The notes beneath the pieces were generated by a model. That model worked only from the letters and a program-made list of their open reading frames with translations. It was not told the DNA's origin and made no database searches. 64,000 nt of DNA from Sphingobium sp. AP50 (GTDB taxonomy: Bacteria > Pseudomonadota > Alphaproteobacteria > Sphingomonadales > Sphingomonadaceae), in assembly GCF_900109095.1 (NCBI RefSeq), contig NZ_FNYZ01000004.1:62001-126000 (forward strand), given 5' to 3'. The position numbers and the translations under genes are program-made. Positions 52,085 to 59,242 of the stretch are shown piece by piece (position 1 is the stretch's first letter; each line of letters begins with the position of its first letter).

Positions 52085-52843
52085 ATGTCCGACGCTGATC
52101 GTATTGCGCAACTGGAACTGTCTGTCGCCGACCTTTCCACCCGCCTCCAGCGCCGCGAGGATGAACTGGATGTGCGTAAGCTCCAGCACCTCTATGGCTA
52201 TCTGATCGACAAATGCCTGTATAACGAGACGGCCGACCTGTTCACTGACGATGGCGAAGTGCGCTTCTTCGGTGGGGTGTGGCGCGGTCAGGCGGGCATC
52301 CGCCGCCTCTATGTCGATCGCTTCCAGGCGCGTTTTACGCATGGCACCAATGGCCCGATCGACGGCTTCCTGCTGGATCACCCACAGTTGCAGGATATTG
52401 TCGATATCGATGCCGATGGCGTTACCGCCCACGCCCGCGCCCGGTCGATGATGCAGGCCGGCCGGCACAAGGATTATACCGATCCGGCCAATCCGGCTTT
52501 GGGCGCGCGCCAATGGTGGGAAGGCGGCATTTACGAGAACACCTATAAGAAGGTGGACGGCATCTGGCGCATCCAGATCCTGAACTATATGCCGCAATGG
52601 CATGCCGATTTCGACAAGGGCTGGGCCAACACGCCGGCCGAATATGTGCCCTTCCCCAAGATCACCTATCCTGAAGACCCGACCGGGCCGGATGCGCTGA
52701 TCGAGGATCACTGGCTGTGGCCGACGCACAAGCTGGTGCCGTTCCATATGCCCCATCCGGTGACGGGCAAGGAGATCGTCGCCGAACGCTGGCAGGGCGA
52801 TATCGACCGCGAGACTGCAGCCCGTGAAGCGGTGAGCGCCTGA
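52085..52843 (+). CDS. SnoaL/NTF2-superfamily protein, possible diarylpropane lyase
   Basis: A 252-residue SnoaL-like protein, start at 52085 with GGAGAG upstream. A short coiled N terminus (LELSVADLSTRLQRREDEL) leads into the cone fold (DVRKLQHLYGYLIDKCLYNETADLFTDDGEVRFFGG), followed by GGIYENTYKKVDGIWRIQ and an unusual 60-residue C-terminal tail. Sphingomonads use a cofactorless SnoaL-type lyase (LdpA/LsdE) to remove formaldehyde from beta-1 diarylpropane lignin dimers, giving a lignostilbene. A lignostilbene dioxygenase and an aldehyde dehydrogenase are encoded in this island, so that role is plausible. I cannot check active-site residues from memory, so the specific function remains inference. 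Confidence 0.75.
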   Translation: MSDADRIAQLELSVADLSTRLQRREDELDVRKLQHLYGYLIDKCLYNETADLFTDDGEVRFFGGVWRGQAGIRRLYVDRFQARFTHGTNGPIDGFLLDHPQLQDIVDIDADGVTAHARARSMMQAGRHKDYTDPANPALGARQWWEGGIYENTYKKVDGIWRIQILNYMPQWHADFDKGWANTPAEYVPFPKITYPEDPTGPDALIEDHWLWPTHKLVPFHMPHPVTGKEIVAERWQGDIDRETAAREAVSA

Positions 52844-52848
52844 ACATC

Positions 52849-54276
52849 ATGACCTATCCCGATCTCTACCTGATGATCGATGGCCAGCGGCTGTCGGGCG
52901 GCGGGCGGCGGACTCACAAGGTCGTCAATCCCGCCACCGGCGCCGTGCTGGCCGAGTTGCCGCTGGCCGATGCGGCGGATCTGGATGCGGCGCTGACAGC
53001 GGCGCAGCGGGGTTTCCGTCGCTGGCGGGACTCGACACCGCAGGAACGGTCCGCCGTGCTGCAAGGGGCAGCGCGGCTGATGGTCGAGCGACAGGAAGAA
53101 CTGGCCCGGATCGCTACGCTGGAACAGGGCAAGACGCTGGCCGAAGCCCGCATCGAAGTGATGATGAATGTCGGCCTGTTCAACTTCTACGCCGGGGAGG
53201 TGGTTCGACTTTACGGCCGCGTGCTGGTCCGTCCGGTCGGCCAGCGATCGACGGTGACGAAGGAACCGGTCGGCCCGGTCGCCGCATTCGCACCCTGGAA
53301 CTTCCCGCTGGGCAATCCCGGTCGCAAGCTGGGCGCGCCGATCGCGGCGGGATGTTCGGTCATCCTGAAGGCGGCGGAAGAAACCCCGGCATCCGCGCTC
53401 GCCATATTGCAGTGCCTGCTCGACGCCGGCCTGCCTAGCGATGTCGCACAGGCGGTGTTCGGCGTGCCCGATGAAGTGTCCCGCCACCTGCTTGGCTCAC
53501 CTATCATCCGCAAGATGAGCTTCACCGGCTCGACGCTCGTCGGCAAGCATCTGGCCAAATTGGCGGCGGAGGATTGCAAGCGCACCACGATGGAATTGGG
53601 CGGCCATGGCCCGGTGCTGGTCTTCGCCGATGCCGATATCGACAAGGCGCTCGATACGGTGGTCGCGGGCAAATATCGCAATGCCGGGCAAGTGTGCGTG
53701 TCCCCCACCCGCTTCATCGTAGAGGCGAGCGTGCATGACCGCTTTCTTGCCGGCTTCGTGGAACGCGCGAAAAAGGTCGTGGTCGGCGACGGATCAGGGC
53801 CCGACAGCATCATGGGGCCGATGGCCAATGCCCGGCGGCTGGACGCGATGGATCGGCTGATCGGCGATGCGGTGGCGAAAGGCGCAACGCTGGAAACCGG
53901 CGGCGCGCGGATCGGCAATGCGGGCTTTTTCTATGCGCCCACCGTGCTGTCCTGCACACCGCTGGACGCCGACATCATGAACGAGGAACCGTTCGGGCCG
54001 GTCGCGCTGATCAACGCCTATCCGGATGAGGCAGCGATGATCGCCGAAGCCAATCGCCTGCCCTATGGCCTGGCCGCCTATGCCTGGACCAGCGATGCCG
54101 CACGACAACGCCGGGTCGCGCGCGAGATCGAGGCCGGGATGGTCGGCATCAACACATCCATGATCGGTGGATCGGATTCCCCCTTTGGCGGGGTCAAATG
54201 GTCCGGCCATGGCGCGGAGGACGGGCCGGAGGGCATCGACGCCTGCCTCGTCACCAAAGCGATACATGAAGGATAA
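52849..54276 (+). CDS. NAD(P)-dependent aldehyde dehydrogenase
   Basis: A 475-residue enzyme of the ALDH superfamily, succinate-semialdehyde-dehydrogenase-like branch, normal length. Catalytic residues are Asn151 (APWNFPLG), Lys174, Glu249 (MELGGHGP) and nucleophile Cys283 (NAGQVCVSPTRF). FTGSTLVGKHLA marks the coenzyme loop. In this setting, between a SnoaL-type lyase and 5-carboxyvanillate decarboxylase and close to a lignostilbene dioxygenase, it probably oxidises vanillin, 5-formyl-vanillate-type or related aryl aldehydes to acids. It begins five bases after the SnoaL stop and ends three before the ligW start. Confidence 0.92.
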   Translation: MTYPDLYLMIDGQRLSGGGRRTHKVVNPATGAVLAELPLADAADLDAALTAAQRGFRRWRDSTPQERSAVLQGAARLMVERQEELARIATLEQGKTLAEARIEVMMNVGLFNFYAGEVVRLYGRVLVRPVGQRSTVTKEPVGPVAAFAPWNFPLGNPGRKLGAPIAAGCSVILKAAEETPASALAILQCLLDAGLPSDVAQAVFGVPDEVSRHLLGSPIIRKMSFTGSTLVGKHLAKLAAEDCKRTTMELGGHGPVLVFADADIDKALDTVVAGKYRNAGQVCVSPTRFIVEASVHDRFLAGFVERAKKVVVGDGSGPDSIMGPMANARRLDAMDRLIGDAVAKGATLETGGARIGNAGFFYAPTVLSCTPLDADIMNEEPFGPVALINAYPDEAAMIAEANRLPYGLAAYAWTSDAARQRRVAREIEAGMVGINTSMIGGSDSPFGGVKWSGHGAEDGPEGIDACLVTKAIHEG

Positions 54277-54279
54277 GCG

Positions 54280-55335
54280 ATGACGCATGCGTTAAACACT
54301 GGCGGTGATCACGGCTATTTGCGGATCGCCACTGAAGAGGCATTTGCCACGCGGGAGCAAATCGATGCCTATCTGCGCATGGTGCGCGCTGGCACGGCGG
54401 ACCGGGGCATGACGTCGCTCTGGGGTTTCTACGCCCAGTCGCCGTCACAGCGCGCGACCCAGATCATAGACCGGTTGCTGGACCTGGGCGACCAGCGACT
54501 GGCAGATATGGACGCGACCGGCATTGATGTGGCGATCCTGTCGTTCACCTCGCCCGGTGTGCAACCGTTGCTGGATATGGCCGAGGCCAAGGTTATGGTG
54601 ACGCGCGCCAACGATCATCTGGCCGACTGCTGTGCCGCTCACCCCACCCGCTTCGTCGGCATGACCTCGATCGCGCCGCAAGACCCGGACTGGTCGGCCG
54701 CCGAAATCCGGCGTGGCACGGGCGACCTGGGCTTCAGGGGGGTGATGGTGAACAGTCACACCCAGGGCGAATATCTGGACGATCCCAAATTCGACCCGAT
54801 CTTCCGCGCGCTCGCCGATACCGGCCAGCCGCTCTACATCCACCCCTCGACCCCGCCGGACGCGATGATCGGGCCGATGCTGGAGGCCGGGCTGGACGGC
54901 GCGATCTTCGGCTTTGGCGTGGAGACGGGGATGCATCTGCTGCGCCTCATCACCATCGGCATTTTCGATCGCTATCCCGATCTGCAGATCATTGTCGGCC
55001 ATATGGGGGAGGCTTTGCCCTATTGGCTCTATCGCCTCGACTATATGCATCAGGCGGGCGTGCGATCGCAGCGTTACGAGCGGATGAAGCCGCTGCAAAA
55101 GTCCATTCGCGACTATATGCGATCCAATGTCTGCGTTACCACCAGCGGCATGGCATGGGAGCCGGCGATCAAGTTCGCGCAGTCCGTGCTGGGGGAGGAT
55201 CGGGTCATGTATGCGATGGACTATCCCTATCAATATGTGGCGGATGAGGTGCGGACCCATGACCTGCTGGACATATCGGACACAGCCAAGCGCAAGCTGA
55301 TGCAGACCAATGCCGAGCGTGTGTTTCGCCTGTGA
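54280..55335 (+). CDS. ligW: 5-carboxyvanillate decarboxylase
   Basis: A 351-residue amidohydrolase-superfamily decarboxylase. The opening GGDHGYLRIATEEAFATREQID and the segment HMGEALPYWLYRLDYMHQAGVRSQRYERMKPL match what I know of LigW from Novosphingobium and Sphingobium. The metal ligands Glu19, His188, His241 and Asp314 and the substrate-binding Arg58 and Arg252 all fall at the positions reported for LigW. It releases CO2 from 5-carboxyvanillate to give vanillate, the last step of biphenyl (5,5'-dehydrodivanillate) degradation. The ligX, ligZ and ligY genes of that route are not in this window. The following MFS gene overlaps it by GTGA. Confidence 0.93.
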   Translation: MTHALNTGGDHGYLRIATEEAFATREQIDAYLRMVRAGTADRGMTSLWGFYAQSPSQRATQIIDRLLDLGDQRLADMDATGIDVAILSFTSPGVQPLLDMAEAKVMVTRANDHLADCCAAHPTRFVGMTSIAPQDPDWSAAEIRRGTGDLGFRGVMVNSHTQGEYLDDPKFDPIFRALADTGQPLYIHPSTPPDAMIGPMLEAGLDGAIFGFGVETGMHLLRLITIGIFDRYPDLQIIVGHMGEALPYWLYRLDYMHQAGVRSQRYERMKPLQKSIRDYMRSNVCVTTSGMAWEPAIKFAQSVLGEDRVMYAMDYPYQYVADEVRTHDLLDISDTAKRKLMQTNAERVFRL

Positions 55336-56936
55336 GCCAGAAGATCCCGCCGCGTAGCACCGCTTATTATGCACTCGCGCTGGTCGTGGGCACCAATCTG
55401 GTCAGCCTGCTCGACCGCAATATTCTTGCCATCCTGGCGCCGGCGGTCAAGGCGGATTTAAAGATCGGCGACGCGGAAATGGGGCTGCTTTACGGCACCG
55501 TCTTCGCGCTCTTTTACGCGCTCTTCTCCCTGCCGTTGGGACGGCTGGCGGACGGATGGATACGCACGAAGCTGCTCGCCATCACCATCGGCTTCTGGTC
55601 GCTGGCGACCGGCGGCGCGGCCTTTGCCACCGGCTTTTTCACGCTGATGCTGTCGCGCCTGTGCGTGGGGATCGGCGAGGCGGCATCGCAACCGGCCGGC
55701 ACCAGCCTGACCTATGATTATTTCCCGCGCGAGAAGCGCGGCATGGTGATGGCGGTGATGGCCGCCGCCATCGCCATCGGCCTTGGCGGATCGCTGATCA
55801 TCGGCGGCGTCGCAGCGCAATGGTGGGATGCGCGCTATGTCGCGGGCGAGGCGCCGCTGGGCCTCAAGGGCTGGCAGTTCGCCTTTGCCGTGGCGGCGAC
55901 GCCCGGCTTCCTCATTGCTTTCCTGATGAGCCGCCTTGCCGAGCCACAGCGCGGAGCGATCGACGGCATCGCGACGCCGCCCGATCCGCATCCCTTCCGC
56001 GCCAGTATCTCCCTGCTGGGCGCGGTGACGCCTGGCTTCCACTGGCTCAGCCTCGCGCAGGCGCGCGCCAACGGGCGCGAATGGATGCGCAATATCGGCC
56101 TTATGGCGTTGATCATCGTTGCGATGCTGTTGGCGATCCGCTGGGCCGAGGCCTTTTCTCCCCGGCCACCCCTGTTGCTGGGCGGGATCGCGATCAGTCC
56201 GCATGTCGTGCAATGGAGCGTGATCGGCTTCGGTGCCATCGTCATCCTCAACCTGATCCAGTCGCTCAAGCGCCGCGATGCGGTTGCCTTTGCGCTGATC
56301 ACTCGCAATCCCTCGCTGCTGCTCTGCGTTGCGGCGGGATCGTTGCAGGGCGTGATCAACTATGGCGTGATGGGCTTCACGCCCTCCTTCCTGATGAAAA
56401 GCTATGACCTCTCCCCTGCCGTCACGGGCATGCAGTTCGGCCTGCTATCCGCCGCGCTGGGTGTGGTCGGGCCGCTGATCGCCGGGCCGCTATCCGATCG
56501 GATCGGCGCGAACCGCCTGTCGCGCCGGGTCTGGGTGGCGCTGTTCGCCATGGGCCTGTCGCCGCTGATCGGGCTCTGGGTCTATCGCGCGGGCGATGCG
56601 AGCAGCTTCTATCTGCGCTTCACCCTCTACAGCCTGATCCTGACCATGTGGATGCCGCCGCTTTATGCGGTGCTGTTCGAACAGGTTCTGCCGCGCATGC
56701 GCGGCCTGACGGTCAGCCTCTATATCGTCGTGTCGACCATCTTTGGCCTGGGCATCGGCCCTTATGCGGTCGGCATGATCAGCGACGCGCGCGGCGGCGA
56801 TCTGGGCGGGGCGATCCTGTCGATCAACTGGGTCGCCCCGCCACTGGTACTATTGCTGCTGATCCTGCTCTTCCGCGTCGAGCGCGATCATGCCAGCCTG
56901 CTCCACCGCGCGCGATCGGCGGGGGAAGCGGTTTAA
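55332..56936 (+). CDS. MFS transporter
   Basis: A 534-residue major facilitator protein. The loop motif SLPLGRLADGWIRTKLL and the segment FARLCVGIGEAASQPAGTSLTYDYF-like pattern (seen as LSRLCVGIGEA, then SLTYDYFPREKRG) place it in the anion:cation symporter/spinster-like branch. A long cytoplasmic insertion (about 205-255) separates helices 6 and 7. The GTG start overlaps the ligW stop by four bases, so the two are translationally coupled; an importer for 5-carboxyvanillate or its dimer precursor, as in the DDVA pathway of SYK-6, is a reasonable guess. It converges on the carotenoid-oxygenase gene, with which it shares the last four bases. Confidence 0.88.
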   Translation: MSQKIPPRSTAYYALALVVGTNLVSLLDRNILAILAPAVKADLKIGDAEMGLLYGTVFALFYALFSLPLGRLADGWIRTKLLAITIGFWSLATGGAAFATGFFTLMLSRLCVGIGEAASQPAGTSLTYDYFPREKRGMVMAVMAAAIAIGLGGSLIIGGVAAQWWDARYVAGEAPLGLKGWQFAFAVAATPGFLIAFLMSRLAEPQRGAIDGIATPPDPHPFRASISLLGAVTPGFHWLSLAQARANGREWMRNIGLMALIIVAMLLAIRWAEAFSPRPPLLLGGIAISPHVVQWSVIGFGAIVILNLIQSLKRRDAVAFALITRNPSLLLCVAAGSLQGVINYGVMGFTPSFLMKSYDLSPAVTGMQFGLLSAALGVVGPLIAGPLSDRIGANRLSRRVWVALFAMGLSPLIGLWVYRAGDASSFYLRFTLYSLILTMWMPPLYAVLFEQVLPRMRGLTVSLYIVVSTIFGLGIGPYAVGMISDARGGDLGGAILSINWVAPPLVLLLLILLFRVERDHASLLHRARSAGEAV

Positions 56937-58396
56937 AGTCCGATCTGATCCGCACTCGCCCAATTCCCATGCAGGCCGAAGCGCAGGCGGATCGGCACCT
57001 GTATCTCTGCAATCGGCCCCTTGGCGATGTCGGTCGCATCGAACAACAGCAGGTCGCTGCGATGTTCCTCCAGCCGGTTGCAGACCTGCACGATCCAGCC
57101 ATCGCCTTCGGCCGCATCCGGACTGCGCGGGATGAAGCAGGGCTCCTGTAGCGACGACACCGGTCCGCACCACCAGCGTTGCTCTTCGCCGGTCTGATGA
57201 TCGATCAGGCCCAGCGTATTCATCAGCATGCCCGATGGACTGCCGCCCTTCAGTTCCACCGGCTTGGTCGGATCGATCACCAGCAGCCAGCCATAGCGAT
57301 AGGGCAGGCCGGTAAAGCGATCATCGATGCGCGGAAATTCGCCCATCATGGTCGTCAACCGACTCACACTGGCGAAATCCTCGCCATTGGAGGCCATGTC
57401 CACAGTCCAGCGGGTGAGGAAGCTGGCGGCCTCTTGTCCATTGAACGGCGCGCCATGAATGTCGGGGAAGAAGGGGAACATGTTATTCTTCGCCTCAGGC
57501 ATGTCGAAATGGATTTTCGTCCCCTCCTGAAAAGCGTTCATGACATGGCTTGCGAAGCAATTGTCGCGTTTGAACCAGCGAATGTCCGCCGCTGTCGCAT
57601 CCGCCCGGCGCGGTAGTACGCCCAGATAGACGGGCAGCGTCGTATCGAATCCGAAATGCGGCAGCCCCTGCTCCAGCCTTTCCCAATTGGACGTGCTGGG
57701 CACGACATGAAACAGCGCATAATCGGGCGTGATCGCGAAATCATGCATCATCGCGTAATAAGGAAGTTCGAACCATAGCTCCTGCTTCAGCACGCCATCG
57801 GGCGACACGACATAATAGGTCATGTCGCGCGTCAGCACCCCCCTGGCCGCATAGCCGAAGGCAATCATGTCGCCGGTTGCAGGATCGATCTTGGGATGGG
57901 CGGTGAAGGTCTGACCGGTCATCGCCCCGTCGAATCGGGTATAGCCGTCCGTCTCCAGAGTCGCCGGGTCCATCACCAGCGCCGGGCTGTCTTCCTTCAG
58001 CGCATAGAGCCGCCCGCCATGGATGAAGGCGGTGGTGTTGGCCGTGCCGCGAAACTGCCCCTTGACCGACTCGTCGTCGGTCAGCGGATTGCGATAGGCC
58101 CCGAACAGCGCCCGCCCCGCCTCATGCTCCAGCTTCCATTTATCGGTCTTGGCCCAGCGCTGGCGCAGATCAACCTTGCCATCCCTGAACCGGAACATGG
58201 AGATCATGCCGTCACCGTTGAAGGCGATATCATCCCCCAGCAAGGGCGGAAATTGTGGGTCGGGCTGCACCCGGTAGAAGGCGCCGTCGAGTTCCGGCGG
58301 TATAGCACCCTTCACATCCAGATCGGCAATATCCGCCTCGATCCGGGATGGTGTGTTGAAACCGGTAAAAGCAGGCGTGTCGGGAAAATGCGCCAC
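56933..58396 (-). CDS. Lignostilbene dioxygenase (carotenoid cleavage oxygenase family)
   Basis: A 487-residue non-haem iron dioxygenase. I choose GTG at 58396, which follows CAGGAGAGG at good spacing. From that start the four iron ligands are His167, His218, His284 and His476. Phe59, Tyr101 and Lys134, known in LsdA to contact the 4-hydroxystilbene substrate, fall at exactly the same numbers. This combination separates lignostilbene dioxygenases from carotenoid-cleaving relatives. The enzyme cleaves the central double bond of lignostilbenes to two aryl aldehydes such as vanillin, which the nearby aldehyde dehydrogenase could oxidise. It is divergent from a MarR gene and its promoter contains a small palindrome. 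Confidence 0.92.
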   Translation of the reverse strand: MAHFPDTPAFTGFNTPSRIEADIADLDVKGAIPPELDGAFYRVQPDPQFPPLLGDDIAFNGDGMISMFRFRDGKVDLRQRWAKTDKWKLEHEAGRALFGAYRNPLTDDESVKGQFRGTANTTAFIHGGRLYALKEDSPALVMDPATLETDGYTRFDGAMTGQTFTAHPKIDPATGDMIAFGYAARGVLTRDMTYYVVSPDGVLKQELWFELPYYAMMHDFAITPDYALFHVVPSTSNWERLEQGLPHFGFDTTLPVYLGVLPRRADATAADIRWFKRDNCFASHVMNAFQEGTKIHFDMPEAKNNMFPFFPDIHGAPFNGQEAASFLTRWTVDMASNGEDFASVSRLTTMMGEFPRIDDRFTGLPYRYGWLLVIDPTKPVELKGGSPSGMLMNTLGLIDHQTGEEQRWWCGPVSSLQEPCFIPRSPDAAEGDGWIVQVCNRLEEHRSDLLLFDATDIAKGPIAEIQVPIRLRFGLHGNWASADQIGL

Positions 58397-58431
58397 GATG
58401 AATCCTCTCCTGATCTTGTCGGCAACATTGT

Positions 58432-58446
58432 ATGTGTCACTCACAT
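58432..58446. promoter_or_regulatory. Palindrome between lignostilbene dioxygenase and marR genes
   Basis: ATGTG-TCACT-CACAT has perfect 5-bp arms and lies 36 bases upstream of the dioxygenase start and 53 upstream of the MarR start. A site shared by two divergent genes, one of which encodes a MarR protein, is the usual place for autoregulatory MarR binding. Confidence 0.5.
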
Positions 58447-58498
58447 TTTTTCAAGCCACAGGATTGACGCGCCTCCATTTACTCCGCACACTGTTACT

Positions 58499-58963
58499 AT
58501 GAATACCATGCACGATATGGAGCCGCTCGGCCTCTTCCCGGATCCTCGTCTCAGCGGCATTGACGGACTGGTCGGTTTCCACATCCGGCTGGCGAGCGCG
58601 GCGGTCTACCAGCATTTTACCGAGACGTTCAGCGACCTGGGTCTGACGCAAAAGCAGGTGGCGGTGCTCTGGCTGATCGAGGATCAGCCCGGCATTGCCC
58701 AGGCGGATATCGGTCGGCGGCTGAAGATGGACCGGGCCAGCGTCATGGCGATCGTCAATCGTATGCAGGACCGCGGTTTCGTGCGGCGTGGCGCATCCGA
58801 ACAGGACCGTCGGCGCCAGACGCTGAGCCTGACCGAGGCCGGCCATGGCTCGCTCGAGCAGGCGCGCAGCTGCATCGCCGAGCATGAAAAATGGCTGAAG
58901 GATCGCTTCACCCCGGCCGAGACGGCGATGCTGGTGGAGCTGCTGCGCCGCGTTTACGTCTGA
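58499..58963 (+). CDS. MarR-family transcriptional regulator
   Basis: A 154-residue winged-helix regulator. The recognition part is IAQADIGRRLKMDRASVMAIVNRMQDRGFV, followed by the wing RGASEQDRRRQTLSLTEAG. Flanking helices (GLVGFHIRLASAAVYQHFTETF and the C-terminal LLRRV) form the dimer interface. ATGs at 58499, 58508 and 58517 are possible and none has a strong ribosome site; I give the longest. MarR proteins of aromatic pathways usually repress the divergent catabolic gene until a phenolic ligand binds, and that gene here is the lignostilbene dioxygenase. Confidence 0.9.
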   Translation: MNTMHDMEPLGLFPDPRLSGIDGLVGFHIRLASAAVYQHFTETFSDLGLTQKQVAVLWLIEDQPGIAQADIGRRLKMDRASVMAIVNRMQDRGFVRRGASEQDRRRQTLSLTEAGHGSLEQARSCIAEHEKWLKDRFTPAETAMLVELLRRVYV

Positions 58964-58980
58964 AAACTAAGGCGCTGACG

Positions 58981-59015
58981 GAAGGCCCGCGCCCGGATAT
59001 CGGGGGCGGGCCTTC
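58981..59015 (+). terminator. Hairpin after the marR gene
   Basis: A perfect 10-bp stem GAAGGCCCGC/GCGGGCCTTC starts 17 bases after the MarR stop. A T-run is lacking (TGCATTTC follows), so it may be a weak or Rho-assisted terminator. The rest of the gap to 59242 is AT-rich and carries two copies of TGCAAATA (59054 and 59090), the probable promoter area of the receptor gene. Confidence 0.55.
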
Positions 59016-59242
59016 TGCATTTCAGGTGAAGCTATTAGTTCCACTACCACCAATGCAAATACCGCCATTATTTACCCTCTCCCAATATCTGCAAATAATC
59101 GCATTATCGACACTGCAAGGGCGATCAGCCTCTTGCATCGATAAAAATTGTATGCCTTACTAACAATATCACGGAAGGCGTTACGGCGGGTCGCGCTCGA
59201 TCAGGGCGGATCTTAAAGCCGGATCAGGAGAGGGGATTTCCC

